DNA of 64,000 nucleotides from Terrimonas pollutisoli (GCF_029360765.1 NZ_JARKNA010000009.1:62001-126000), one strand, 5' to 3'. Positions 26,410 to 35,468 are shown, counted from the stretch's first letter. Made by a program: numbers and translations. Notes: generated by a model not told the origin, from the sequence alone.

Positions 26410-26428
26410 ATTGTTGTAAATTTATTCG

Positions 26429-26614
26429 ATGGACAAAGTGGTAATCAAAAAAAAATTAAAGGATAAAAATTCCAACCTGGAATATTGGTTATCAAAACCA
26501 GTGAATGAAAGATTAGCAGCTATCGAAATCCTTCGTCAGCAATATATCAAATTCAAATACAAAAATGTTCAGCCCGGACTTCAGAGAGTTTGTCGAATTA
26601 TTAAACAAAAATGA
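26429..26614 (+). CDS. Small partner of nucleotidyltransferase, putative antitoxin-like
   Basis: 61 residues, highly basic, starting MDKVVIKKKLKDKNSNLEYWL. It contains YWLSKPVNERLAAIEILRQQY and ends QRVCRIIKQK. This pattern is common in small proteins encoded just upstream of stand-alone nucleotidyltransferases in Bacteroidota and other phyla (recalled). It overlaps the nucleotidyltransferase gene by 50 bases, as in two-gene toxin-antitoxin modules. Whether it neutralises the partner is not shown by the sequence. TAAATTTA at 26417-26424, one mismatch from the -7 consensus, is a weak promoter candidate. Confidence 0.6.
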   Translation: MDKVVIKKKLKDKNSNLEYWLSKPVNERLAAIEILRQQYIKFKYKNVQPGLQRVCRIIKQK

Positions 26615-27008
26615 GGTTTTGTATATGATCGTAGGTGGTTATGCCGTCGGCTTTCATGGGCACCCCCGTTATACTGGTGATCTTGATATTTGGCTGCTAC
26701 CAGAGAAAGAAAATGCATCCAGAATTGTACAGGCCATAAACACATTTGGTTTCGGTGCGCTCGGTATTAGTGAAAAAGATCTCTGCACTGAAGGGATTAT
26801 TATCCAATTAGGCTATCCGCCATTACGCATTGATCTGCTTACTTCGATTGACGGTGTGACTTTTAACGAATGCTATCCCAATCGAAAAACAACAGAGATC
26901 GACGGCCTGCTTATTAACTTTATTAGTTACGAAGATTTAATCAAAAATAAAAAAGCAAGCGGCCGTTACCAGGATTTGGGAGATATTGAAAATCTGCAAA
27001 AAGAATAA
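26565..27008 (+). CDS. Stand-alone nucleotidyltransferase-fold protein (DUF6036/AbiEii-like)
   Basis: 147 residues. The core reads MIVGGYAVGFHGHPRYTGDLDIWL: a GG motif, an Arg-Tyr-Thr and a DLD metal-binding pair, typical of minimal nucleotidyltransferases related to AbiEii/DUF6036. The later INFISYEDLIKNKKASGRYQDLGDIENL is the helical end of such proteins, with the conserved Lys-Arg-Asp region. Relatives act as toxins that modify tRNA or as antiviral factors (family knowledge). The 50-base overlap with the 61-residue gene suggests one module. A weak hairpin (GGAGC 27028-27032 with GCTCC 27051-27055) separates it from the convergent AIM24 gene. Confidence 0.75.
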   Translation: MFSPDFREFVELLNKNEVLYMIVGGYAVGFHGHPRYTGDLDIWLLPEKENASRIVQAINTFGFGALGISEKDLCTEGIIIQLGYPPLRIDLLTSIDGVTFNECYPNRKTTEIDGLLINFISYEDLIKNKKASGRYQDLGDIENLQKE

Positions 27009-27067
27009 TCCAACCGGTTTTTGTTTAGGAGCCAACACCATAAGGTATTAGCTCCCTGGTTATTTTT

Positions 27068-27871
27068 CTATTCTCGGCCATCCAGTATATTACCCAATCC
27101 TCCCAATATACTACCTTCTTCTTTACGGTTATAGGTACCATAAGCCATGATGCGGCTTGCCAATCGGCTAATCGGCAATGATTGTATCCATACTTTTCCG
27201 GGGCCTGTTAACCTGGCGAAAAATAATCCTTCGCCACCAAACACCAGGTTTTTTACACCCCGCACAAATTCAATATCAAAGTCAATTCCGGGTGTATACG
27301 CCACTACACAACCTGTATCTACTTTTAAAACTTCACCATGTTTCAATTCCTTTTCGATCACATATCCACCCGCATGCATAAATGCGAAGCCATCACCTTC
27401 CAGTTTTTCCATGATAAAACCTTCACCACCGAATATGCCGGTACCCAACCTGCGTTGAAAATGGATGCCCACACTAACACCTTTGGCTGCGCAGAGAAAA
27501 GCATCTTTTTGAGCAATGATCGTTCCACCTAGTTCTTGCAGGTCCATGGCAATGATCTTCCCGGTATAAGGAGCGCCAAAGCTTACTTTTCTTTTTCCCT
27601 GGCCGATATTGGTGAATGCAGTCATGAATAAACTTTCACCGGTGAGTATCCGTTTGCCGGCACTCATCAGTTTACCAAAAAAACCGGTAGGTTGTTGAGC
27701 TGATCCGTCACCAAAAATGGTTTGCATCTGAATACCCTCCTCCATCATCATCATAGCGCCACTTTCCGCTATGGCTGTTTCATTAGGATCCAATTCAATT
27801 TCTACAAATTGTAATTCTTCACCATGAATTTTGTAGTCGATCTCATGGTTTATCCGTGTTCTGCCGTTCAT
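27068..27871 (-). CDS. AIM24 / TIGR00266 family protein
   Basis: 267 residues beginning MNGRTRINHEIDYKIHGEELQFVEIELDPNE. The family features are AESGAMMMMEEGI, FGKLMSAGKRILTGESLFMTAFTN, AYTPGIDFDIEFVRGVKNLVFGGEGLFFARLTGPGKVWIQSLPIS and the tail SRIMAYGTYN. No biochemical function is established; the fold is a beta trefoil-like, membrane-associated protein in some organisms. ATG 27871 is supported by a TAACTTTG box 18 bases upstream. It is a single gene convergent with the nucleotidyltransferase module. Confidence 0.9.
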   Translation of the reverse strand: MNGRTRINHEIDYKIHGEELQFVEIELDPNETAIAESGAMMMMEEGIQMQTIFGDGSAQQPTGFFGKLMSAGKRILTGESLFMTAFTNIGQGKRKVSFGAPYTGKIIAMDLQELGGTIIAQKDAFLCAAKGVSVGIHFQRRLGTGIFGGEGFIMEKLEGDGFAFMHAGGYVIEKELKHGEVLKVDTGCVVAYTPGIDFDIEFVRGVKNLVFGGEGLFFARLTGPGKVWIQSLPISRLASRIMAYGTYNRKEEGSILGGLGNILDGRE

Positions 27872-27889
27872 AATAAAAATAATTTTCGC

Positions 27890-27897
27890 CAAAGTTA
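27890..27897 (-). promoter_or_regulatory. -7 box TAACTTTG for the AIM24 gene
   Basis: An exact TAnnTTTG match on the minus strand, 18 bases before the start codon at 27871. Confidence 0.6.
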
Positions 27898-27971
27898 ATG
27901 AAGCAATATCCGTACAAGTATTACCAATTATATAAAAACGGTAAACGAACCCTTTGGACCGGTAGGTAAAA

Positions 27972-28007
27972 AAGCTGCGAGCCATGAGCTTTGAGCTGCG
28001 AGCCAGG
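27972..28007 (+). repeat. Heptamer-periodic GAGCNNN repeat
   Basis: Consecutive 7-base units GAGCCAT, GAGCTTT, GAGCTGC and GAGCCAG follow a partial GCTGC unit. The 12-mer AGCTGCGAGCCA occurs at 27973-27984 and again at 27994-28005. It lies between the divergent AIM24 and OPT genes. Confidence 0.7.
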
Positions 28008-28058
28008 AAAGCTAACGGTCATAAGTTTTTCCTTATCTTCCTGTAATAAAACCAATTT

Positions 28059-30134
28059 ATGGCCGAACAAACCAACCAATTCAAGCCGTTTGTATCACCT
28101 GAAACGCAAATGGCCGAACTAACGATTAAGTCAATCCTGACGGGTGCAGCTTTTGGAATTATTTTCGGTGCGTCAACAGTATATCTCGCATTAAAAGCGG
28201 GTTTGACAGTTTCCGCTTCCATACCTATCGCTGTATTGGCTATAACCTTGGGAAGAAGATTTTTAAAAACCACTATTCTCGAAAACAACATCATCCAAAC
28301 AACAGGATCTGCCGGTGAAAGTATTGCTGCCGGTGTTGTATTCACCTTACCCGGCTTTTTATTTTTAAGTGAACCGGGAAGCGCCAGCTTCTTTAATTAT
28401 TTCACCATACTCATACTTGCCATCTTTGGAGGTATACTCGGTACATTAATGATGATACCGCTTCGACGTTCATTGATCGTAAAGGAGCATGGAACTCTGC
28501 CTTACCCGGAAGGAACAGCCTGCGCCTCTGTATTAAAAGCCGGTGAAAAGGGAGGCGAGTTCGCCAAAACAGCTTTTATGGGTCTGGGATTTGCTTTTGT
28601 ATATGCGGTATTGCAAAAGATATTTCATGTAATAGCTGAGGTTCCCGCATTTTTTACCAAACAAACCAATAAAGTATTTCCATCTGCAAGAGTAAGTGGT
28701 GAGATCACTCCTGAATATATGGGTGTGGGTTATATAATCGGGCCAAAGATCGCAGGAGTATTAGTGGCTGGCGGTGTATTAAGCTGGTTTGTATTTACAC
28801 CGTTATTGGCAAGCCTGTTAAATGATAATGGAAGTATCATAGCTGCTCAATTAGCAAAACTGGGTTATCTGAAAGATGTTAATACAGCCGGCGGGCCCGG
28901 AGGATGGGATCCTGCCACACAAAGTTTTGGTGATTGGTCACAGGCAATATATCGTGCTTACATAAGACAGATTGGCGCCGGCGCTGTAGCAGCAGGCGGT
29001 TTCATCACCCTGGTCAAAACAATTCCTACCATTATATCCTCTTTTAAAGGCAGTATTGGTTCATTAAAGAGTGACGCGGCCGGAGTAACCGCTGAAGCGA
29101 ACGTTCCAAGAACAGAAAGAGATCTTTCGATAAAAGTAGTGGGGATAGGCAGCCTTATTTTATTACTCGTTATTGCACTATTGCCAAACACACTTATTCC
29201 CGGCACAAACATCGGCAGCAAATTATTATTGGGCTTATTGGTCATCATCTTTGGAGCTTTCTTTGTTACCGTTGCCTCCCGTATAGTAGGTTTGATCGGT
29301 TCATCTAACAGTCCAATTAGTGGTATGACCATTGCCACCTTGATGGGAACCTGTCTCATCTTTATCATGGTAAAATGGACGGGTCATATTTATGAACCGA
29401 TGGCACTAGTGGTAGGTAGTATGATCTGTATTGCGGCTGCGAATGCAGGCGCTACATCACAGGATTTAAAAACCGGGTATCTTGTTGGCGCCACACCCAA
29501 ATACCAGCAGATCTCTTTGTTTGTTGGTGCTATTGTTTCATCACTGGCTATTGGCGCTACTATTAAAATATTGGATCAGCCCACTGCTGAAATGGCGGCA
29601 CAAGGAATTCAGCATGCAATAGGCACGGATAAATTTCCCGCACCGCAGGGCACGTTAATGGCTACACTGATCAAAGGCATTTTATCTTTCAATCTTGACT
29701 GGCAATTTGTATTGGTGGGTGTATTTATTGCAATTGTAGTAGAACTTTGTGGTATCAAAGCATTGAGTTTTGCCATTGGAATCTATCTTCCTTTATCTAC
29801 TACATTGCCCATCTTTATCGGCGGCGCTATCCGTGGCATTATTGAATGGAGAAATAAAAAGAGAAATATTCATGTTGCACCCGAAGAAGAAGACCTTGGT
29901 AAAGGAAATCTATTTGCAACGGGACTCGTCGCCGGCGGCGCATTAGCAGGTGTTCTCGTTGCATTTCTTTTTGCAAGCGATAAAGTAAGTGCAGGACTGG
30001 CCAAACTGAGTGCTGAGCATGGATTACAATCTGCTTTGGGAGGTGAAGGTTACAAGTGGCTGGGCGTTGCTTTCTTTGCTTTAATGGGTATAGCATTGTA
30101 CCGGATTGCGATTGGGAAAAATAAATCGATCTAA
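28059..30134 (+). CDS. OPT family oligopeptide transporter
   Basis: A 691-residue polytopic membrane protein. It has MAELTIKSILTGAAFGIIFGASTVYLALKAGLTVSASIP near the N-terminus, the conserved NNIIQTTGSAGESIAAGVVFTLP and the GTACASVLKAGEKGG, AANAGATSQDLKTGYLVGATP segments typical of the PTS/OPT peptide or metal-chelate transporters. About 14 hydrophobic segments are visible. Members import short peptides using the proton gradient. Single gene, closed by a strong terminator at 30156-30183. Confidence 0.92.
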   Translation: MAEQTNQFKPFVSPETQMAELTIKSILTGAAFGIIFGASTVYLALKAGLTVSASIPIAVLAITLGRRFLKTTILENNIIQTTGSAGESIAAGVVFTLPGFLFLSEPGSASFFNYFTILILAIFGGILGTLMMIPLRRSLIVKEHGTLPYPEGTACASVLKAGEKGGEFAKTAFMGLGFAFVYAVLQKIFHVIAEVPAFFTKQTNKVFPSARVSGEITPEYMGVGYIIGPKIAGVLVAGGVLSWFVFTPLLASLLNDNGSIIAAQLAKLGYLKDVNTAGGPGGWDPATQSFGDWSQAIYRAYIRQIGAGAVAAGGFITLVKTIPTIISSFKGSIGSLKSDAAGVTAEANVPRTERDLSIKVVGIGSLILLLVIALLPNTLIPGTNIGSKLLLGLLVIIFGAFFVTVASRIVGLIGSSNSPISGMTIATLMGTCLIFIMVKWTGHIYEPMALVVGSMICIAAANAGATSQDLKTGYLVGATPKYQQISLFVGAIVSSLAIGATIKILDQPTAEMAAQGIQHAIGTDKFPAPQGTLMATLIKGILSFNLDWQFVLVGVFIAIVVELCGIKALSFAIGIYLPLSTTLPIFIGGAIRGIIEWRNKKRNIHVAPEEEDLGKGNLFATGLVAGGALAGVLVAFLFASDKVSAGLAKLSAEHGLQSALGGEGYKWLGVAFFALMGIALYRIAIGKNKSI

Positions 30135-30155
30135 CGATCTATCCAATAGATATGT

Positions 30156-30183
30156 AAAAGTCCTGCAGGAAGCAGGACTTTTT
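30156..30183 (+). terminator. Intrinsic terminator after the OPT gene
   Basis: AAAAGTCCTGC (30156-30166), loop AGGAA, GCAGGACTTTTT (30172-30183): an 11-base perfect stem with a T tail. Confidence 0.85.
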
Positions 30184-30275
30184 GTTGACGGGTACGGATT
30201 AAAATAATGCACTAAACCAACTGGTATCAATAGTACTTTATTTCAACAGCTATTTTTTGCTGTTAACAAATCATT

Positions 30276-31475
30276 TTAAATAAAGCCCAGGTGCTCATAT
30301 TGCTGCCCGAGTATTTTTTTATCGTCTGCACTTAACCATTTATTCAGCACGGTAGCATACACATTTTTAAAATCAATTTTATATTTCAGATCACCATCCT
30401 GCAAATCACTGAGATCAGGCATGCCGTTGATCAAGCCTTTTTGCTTTAATCCGCCGCTAACCAAAAACATGTTATTGGCAGTGCCATGGTCAGTTCCGCC
30501 ACTTGCATTTTGCGAAACTCTTCTTCCAAATTCTGAAAAGCTAAACAGCAATACATCGTTGAAACGATTATTTGCTTTCAGATCTTTTACAAATGCTTTT
30601 ACAGCCTCATTCATTTCTGTAAATAAACGCTGCTGCTGCGCTCCCTGGTTAATATGTGTATCAAAACTACCCAGCGAAACATAATATACCTTAGTATTAA
30701 TGTCAGAGAAAATGAGCGATGCAATTGTTTTAAGACTATTACCTAATTGAGTCTTTGGATAATCTGCCGCAGTTGGATGCAATCTGCTTTGTTTAAAAAT
30801 ATAATCAGCAGATGAAAGTGTTTGCGCCATTGTCTTGTACAGATAGTCTACTGACTGTTCACCTGATTCCTGCTGGCGGCTCCGGCTCACATCACGGAAA
30901 AATTTTTCATTGGCTGTTCCGTATAAGCGTTTGGGATCTTTTACCGCTATACCGTTCATTGTATTGCCCTTCATCGAAAGGCTCAACACATCATCGATTT
31001 CTATAGCCTGTGTGGGCTTATCGCAGCCATTGCATTGTGCATCAAGATAACGACCGATCCAACCCGAGTTCCAATACTCTGTACTTTGGCTGGCAGTTTG
31101 CCAAATATCCATACTCCTGAAATGCGAACGATCAGGATTAGGATAACCTACGCTGTTGATGATGCCCAGGCTTCCGTCATCGTATAAGTCTTTGAATGCA
31201 TTCAAGGCGGGATGTATCCCCACCTCATCAGTAATAGACAACGCTTTTTGTTTATTAATACCCAAGCCCGGTCTTGCCTTATAATACAAATCATTTCGAA
31301 CCGGTATCACCGTATTCAAACCATCATTGCCGCCGCTTAATTGCAACACTACTATTACTTTGTTGCCCGCTGGTACTATGGCCGGTCCTTCAAATGCTTT
31401 CAAAAATTTTGGAAGCATCAGTGAGGCTGTTGCCAGTGAACCGATTTGGATAAATTCTTTTCGTTTGATTTGCAT
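30276..31475 (-). CDS. DUF1501 protein
   Basis: 399 residues starting MQIKRKEFIQIGSLATASLML, an export signal resembling a Tat signal but with only a KRK, not an RR, pair. The body contains VIVVLQLSGGNDGLNTVIPV, SVGYPNPDRSHFRSMDIW and a late FSEFGRRVSQNASGGTDHGTANNMFLV, the alkaline-phosphatase-like pattern of DUF1501. The His, Asp and Gly residues of GTDHGTA suggest a metal site. It follows a DUF1800 gene across a repeat-rich gap, the usual pairing of these two families on secreted proteins of unknown function. Confidence 0.88.
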   Translation of the reverse strand: MQIKRKEFIQIGSLATASLMLPKFLKAFEGPAIVPAGNKVIVVLQLSGGNDGLNTVIPVRNDLYYKARPGLGINKQKALSITDEVGIHPALNAFKDLYDDGSLGIINSVGYPNPDRSHFRSMDIWQTASQSTEYWNSGWIGRYLDAQCNGCDKPTQAIEIDDVLSLSMKGNTMNGIAVKDPKRLYGTANEKFFRDVSRSRQQESGEQSVDYLYKTMAQTLSSADYIFKQSRLHPTAADYPKTQLGNSLKTIASLIFSDINTKVYYVSLGSFDTHINQGAQQQRLFTEMNEAVKAFVKDLKANNRFNDVLLFSFSEFGRRVSQNASGGTDHGTANNMFLVSGGLKQKGLINGMPDLSDLQDGDLKYKIDFKNVYATVLNKWLSADDKKILGQQYEHLGFI

Positions 31476-31481
31476 AAAAAA

Positions 31482-31655
31482 ACCCTCCAAACCTCCCTAA
31501 AAGGAGGCCTCCACTCACAGCCCTGAGAGCAGTAAGCGAACTTTTCATTTAAACATTTACCAAGAACTGAATTCAATCACCCATTTTTCTACATGATCCC
31601 TGTAATAGATAAAATATCTTCAACCTAAGTTCCCCCTTTAGGGGGACAGGGGGTT
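31482..31655. repeat. Dispersed GC-rich repeat, intergenic copy
   Basis: CCCTCCAAACCTCCC (31483-31497) with AAAAGGAGGCCTCC to 31512 forms the left arm. GTTCCCCCTTTAGGGGG plus ACAGGGGGTT (31629-31655) forms the right arm. The right-arm 17-mer is identical to one inside dabA. It fills the gap between the DUF1800 and DUF1501 genes and overlaps the first base or two of the DUF1800 stop codon. Confidence 0.7.
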
Positions 31656-33135
31656 AACACAACTGATACTCCGGTGTACTCATGATCTGTATCGTCACTG
31701 AACGGATAAAACTATTCCTGTCGGACTCATCTGAATATTGCTTCAGGATGCTAGCATCCACTGCTGTTTTTGTTTGCAATAAAACTGCTGCCATTCCATT
31801 AATCAGTTTATCCCGTTGTGTTTTTTCAAAATGAGCCAGGTACAATTTCCAGTCAGTATTGGCCTCGATCGGCTTTAGCGACTTGCCATATTTTTTTACC
31901 GCCTTTGTTTTCATTACTGCATCTCCGGCTTGGTCAGCCATGGGTCTTCCCATCATTTGGTCATCATCATCCTTTGGTGTTACATTCATTTCATCTTCAT
32001 CATTGATGAGTTGCGGAATTCGCATTCTCATCATCAGGGTGCTGCTGTCGATCCATGATTTTCCACCCGGCCAGCCTGCCACATTGGGTGGGTAAAATAA
32101 TACCTGCCCCAACAACCGTTGCAACACAATTATCGATTCCTGGTTTGCGATCGACATAGGTAACATTCGTTGCATACCTGCTAATAATTCTACAGGGGCT
32201 TTGATCCGGTTCCCGATATTTTTTTCCTCATAGAACCAATCGCTGGTGAAAACATCCTCCATCAATTTGCTGATGTCATACTTACTCTTATAGAATCTTT
32301 CTGCAAGCCATTCTATCTTTTGTACATCCGGCTGGTCATTGACAAAAAACTGGTAGAATTTTTTTGCGATAAAATGGGCCGTTTGTTTTTGTTCGAGTAA
32401 AATGTCCAGTACATCATCGCCATCAAGATTACCAGACTGTCCTAAAACAGTCTTATCAGCATAATCATGCTGACCCTTGCGGAAAATAAATTCGCCTTTA
32501 AGATTAGCCGACCAACCGGTGAATGCCCGTGCTGCTTCTTTGACATCCTGCTCGGTATAATTGCCCCTGCCCAGTGTAAACAGCTCCATCACTTCACGGG
32601 CAAAGTTTTCGTTGGGATGCCCTTTCCTGTTTTGTTGATTGTTTAAGAAGTTGAGCATGGCCGCTGAACGGGAAACTTCTTTTAATAGAGTGCCGAAATT
32701 GCCGGTTGCATTTCTGCGGATAATATCCAGTAAATCCTGTTGGTAAAAAACATTCAGGTTGCGACAGGCAAAATGTCCATGCCAGAAGAAAGCCATTTTC
32801 TCCCGCAATTGGGCACGGCTGTTTACCATTTGATTTAGCCAATATAAATTCAGGTTGCGAACACCCTCCCTGCTTTTTTGCTGCCGTAGCTTTTTTTCTT
32901 CCGCTGTCAATTCTTTTTGCTGAACCCGTCCAACCTGGTCTATTCCCATCATCAATCCCTGCAGGTAATTGTCAGCCACATTAATATAGTCGGGCTTTTG
33001 AGCAGATGCTTTTACGAGGGCCTTATAAAATTGTTCAGGAGTGTATTGAGAAAGGTCACCGAGTTGTTCCGCTGCGGGACCGAAGCCGGCCCGCCATAAA
33101 AGATGCTGGTTCTTTAACTGGTTACTCAGCGGCAT
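31654..33135 (-). CDS. DUF1800 protein
   Basis: 493 residues with the DUF1800 hallmarks: NQHLLWRAGFGP at the start, FWHGHFACRNLNVFYQQDLLDIIRRNATGNFGTLLKEVSRSAAMLNFLNNQ, HPNENFAREVMELFTLGRGNYTEQDVKEAARAFTGW, and a late VAGWPGGKSWIDSSTLM. The function is unknown; it regularly occurs beside DUF1501 in Bacteroidota, Planctomycetota and others. No clear signal peptide is seen with this start. The two genes point the same way, DUF1800 first, and are probably one operon despite the repeat between them. Confidence 0.9.
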   Translation of the reverse strand: MPLSNQLKNQHLLWRAGFGPAAEQLGDLSQYTPEQFYKALVKASAQKPDYINVADNYLQGLMMGIDQVGRVQQKELTAEEKKLRQQKSREGVRNLNLYWLNQMVNSRAQLREKMAFFWHGHFACRNLNVFYQQDLLDIIRRNATGNFGTLLKEVSRSAAMLNFLNNQQNRKGHPNENFAREVMELFTLGRGNYTEQDVKEAARAFTGWSANLKGEFIFRKGQHDYADKTVLGQSGNLDGDDVLDILLEQKQTAHFIAKKFYQFFVNDQPDVQKIEWLAERFYKSKYDISKLMEDVFTSDWFYEEKNIGNRIKAPVELLAGMQRMLPMSIANQESIIVLQRLLGQVLFYPPNVAGWPGGKSWIDSSTLMMRMRIPQLINDEDEMNVTPKDDDDQMMGRPMADQAGDAVMKTKAVKKYGKSLKPIEANTDWKLYLAHFEKTQRDKLINGMAAVLLQTKTAVDASILKQYSDESDRNSFIRSVTIQIMSTPEYQLC

Positions 33136-33266
33136 GAATCATGATTTGTTTTACGACTATGTTTATCCTTAAAGGTTTAATAGTACCCCGCTTTTAACGA
33201 CAAAACAGGCTAATTATTTTTTGAATTAAAAACGGTCAGGCAGGCTGCATTGCACATTCATTGAAT

Positions 33267-33304
33267 AAAAAGCTGCGGTTTGAATGTAACCGTAGCTTTT
33301 TTAT
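33267..33304 (-). terminator. Hairpin terminator upstream of DUF1800 and after the barrel gene region
   Basis: AAAAAGCTGCGGTT (33267-33280), loop TGAATGT, AACCGTAGCTTTTT (33288-33301), with one G-T wobble. It has an A run before and a T run after, so it could act in either direction. It sits in a 232-base gap (33136-33367) that holds nothing else I can identify. Confidence 0.6.
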
Positions 33305-33367
33305 TTGAAAGCATTTTTATTTATCTAAGTTTCTTTTCCCTTATCGTTAACCCGAAAAGAATGAGTA

Positions 33368-33988
33368 CTAACCTTTCTTTCTATTGATAATAAAATCAAT
33401 TCCAAAATTAAAAGAGTTTAGAAGGTTGATATTAAAATTAGAAATTTTATCTGCTGGTTGACCACCGGACCTGGATTTAGAATACCAATAACTGACTCCT
33501 CCTGCATTTGCGCTCAATAATAACCCGGACGTTGGTATAAAATAAATACCGGGACTAACTCCTGCAGAATAACCTGTTGACTTACGCTTGTAATTATTAC
33601 CGGGAGTGTATTCCTGTCTCGTAGTTCCGTTACTAAACGTTCCACTTAAATCGGTATACCAGCCTAACTTTTCTTTTATTGGAAAAAATTTTTCCCAGGA
33701 TAACCCAGTGCTAAAACCGATGCTTTTATAATCCTCATTCCCATTGGCATCCTCCGATTTACCATGGCTATACCCAAGTCTGGCGCTAAGTACCGAATTT
33801 TTACCAATTGCATAACCTATCCGCGGGCTGAGATTGGCATTAGAATTAGCACTTTTGATATTACCTGAATAATCATAAGTACCATAACCAAAAGTGCCGC
33901 CCAACAAAATATCATTCTTGTCAATTTGAGCCTTTCCGATAACAACAGATAGGGCCGCAATACTAAAAAGTAAAATTTGTTTTTTCAT
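33368..33988 (-). CDS. Small outer-membrane beta-barrel protein
   Basis: 206 residues with a signal peptide ending VIGKAQ. The mature part has strands alternating in hydrophobicity with GGTFGYGTYDYSG, SPRIGYAIGKNSVLSARLGYSHGK and FSTGLSWEKFFPI, and an ending SFNFGIDFIINRKKG. This matches the general Bacteroidota outer-membrane beta-barrel (OMP_b-brl) family, usually eight strands. The specific role is unknown. It is a single gene between DUF1800 and serS. Confidence 0.75.
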   Translation of the reverse strand: MKKQILLFSIAALSVVIGKAQIDKNDILLGGTFGYGTYDYSGNIKSANSNANLSPRIGYAIGKNSVLSARLGYSHGKSEDANGNEDYKSIGFSTGLSWEKFFPIKEKLGWYTDLSGTFSNGTTRQEYTPGNNYKRKSTGYSAGVSPGIYFIPTSGLLLSANAGGVSYWYSKSRSGGQPADKISNFNINLLNSFNFGIDFIINRKKG

Positions 33989-34120
33989 TCCGGTGATTTT
34001 TTTGTTTAAAAAATATTTTCAACGCAAGTAATAAAACAAAAAACGAAGCGATTATACGTATTGCTTCGTTTAACGAACAATTATCCTAAACAAAATAAAA
34101 ATTCCGGAACCCGTGCAGCA

Positions 34121-35392
34121 TTATGAAATCATCCCGCTGCCAAAATAGCTATGTAATACTGTGGGAAGTTTTATTCCATCTGCTGACTGGTTATTTTCCA
34201 ACAAACAGGCCATTATCCTTGGTAATGCTAGTGAACTTCCATTTAATGAATGCGCTAATTGTGTTTTTCCATTGGCATCTTTAAAACGGATCTTCATCCG
34301 GTTGGTCTGGTATGCTTCGAAGTTTGAAACAGAACTTACTTCCAACCACCTCTCCTGTGCGGCACTGTATACTTCAAAATCGTAAGTAAGCGCTGAAGTA
34401 AAACTCATATCACCACCGCATAAGTTTAAAATCCGGTACGGTAACTCCAGTGTCTGTAACAATTTTTCAATATGCGTTACCATTTCTTCATGCACCTCAT
34501 AACTTTTGCCGGGTTGCGTCAGTTGAACGATTTCCACTTTTTCAAACTGGTGAACACGATTTAAACCGCGAACATCTTTACCAAAACTTCCCGCTTCTCT
34601 TCTGAAGCAGGGTGAGTAAGCTGTCATCCTGATTGGAAGATCGGCCTCTTTCAAAATCTCATCGCGGTAAATATTCGTGACCGGTACTTCGGAAGTGGGT
34701 ATGAGATAAAAATTATCTTCCTGCATATAATACATCTGCCCTTCCTTATCCGGCAATTGACCAGTGCCATAGGCTGAAGCCTCATTTACCATAAAGGGAG
34801 GTAAGTACTCTGTATATCCTGCAGCTGTATTATAATCTAAAAAATATTGAATCAATGCCCGCTGCAGTTTCGCTCCTTTGCCTTTATACAAGGGGAAACC
34901 GCTGCCGGTAATTTTAGCGCCGGTTTCAAAGTCAACGATATCATATTTTTTAATCAGATCCCAATGCGGTGCCGAACCAGCAGCAAGTTGCGGTTTGTTT
35001 CCGCCCTCTCTCACCACCACATTATCCTCAGGTGTTTTACCCGGCGGCACTTTTTCCGAAGGCAAATTTGGCAATGTTACAAGGGTGTCCTGCAACTGCT
35101 TTTCAGCTTGAGCAAGTTTGTCAGTGATGGGCTGCAACAACAATTTTAGCGATGCCACTTCCGCCTTTTTTGCTTCAGCCTCTTCTTTCTGGCCTTTCGC
35201 CATCAATTGGCCGATCTCTTTAGATGTTGCATTTATTTTTGATTGAGTGTTATCAAATTCCAGTTGTGACTTTTTGCGCTGATCATCCAGGACGATGATT
35301 TCATCCACCAGCGTTAAGTCTTTAAAATGTTTTATAGCCAATCTTTCCTTTACCCAATCGGGATTTTGACGAAGTACCTGTAACTGCAACAT
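34121..35392 (-). CDS. serS: Seryl-tRNA synthetase
   Basis: 423 residues. The N-terminal coiled-coil tRNA-binding arm spans about 25-105. Class II motifs follow: TSEVPVTNIYRDEIL, motif 2 CFRREAGSFGKDVRGLNRVHQFEKVE, and motif 3 LNGSSLALPRIMACLLEN. It charges tRNA-Ser. ATG 35392 gives the usual MLQLQVLRQNPDWVKERLAIK start. The promoter box TATCTTTG is 17 bases upstream. A small gene is divergently transcribed from the same 90-base gap. Confidence 0.97.
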   Translation of the reverse strand: MLQLQVLRQNPDWVKERLAIKHFKDLTLVDEIIVLDDQRKKSQLEFDNTQSKINATSKEIGQLMAKGQKEEAEAKKAEVASLKLLLQPITDKLAQAEKQLQDTLVTLPNLPSEKVPPGKTPEDNVVVREGGNKPQLAAGSAPHWDLIKKYDIVDFETGAKITGSGFPLYKGKGAKLQRALIQYFLDYNTAAGYTEYLPPFMVNEASAYGTGQLPDKEGQMYYMQEDNFYLIPTSEVPVTNIYRDEILKEADLPIRMTAYSPCFRREAGSFGKDVRGLNRVHQFEKVEIVQLTQPGKSYEVHEEMVTHIEKLLQTLELPYRILNLCGGDMSFTSALTYDFEVYSAAQERWLEVSSVSNFEAYQTNRMKIRFKDANGKTQLAHSLNGSSLALPRIMACLLENNQSADGIKLPTVLHSYFGSGMIS

Positions 35393-35409
35393 CTTGTAAA
35401 AAATTTTTG

Positions 35410-35417
35410 CAAAGATA
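35410..35417 (-). promoter_or_regulatory. -7 box TATCTTTG for serS
   Basis: An exact TAnnTTTG match on the minus strand, 17 bases before the serS ATG. Confidence 0.6.
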
Positions 35418-35468
35418 GCAGCCGTTGACGCATCCGGGAAATCAATCAAAACGCTTTTAATCCGTGAC

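Noticed and set aside
27028..27055. GGAGC/GCTCC hairpin between the nucleotidyltransferase and AIM24 genes
   Set aside because: A five-base stem with weak inner pairs and no T run directly after it; too weak to call a terminator on its own.
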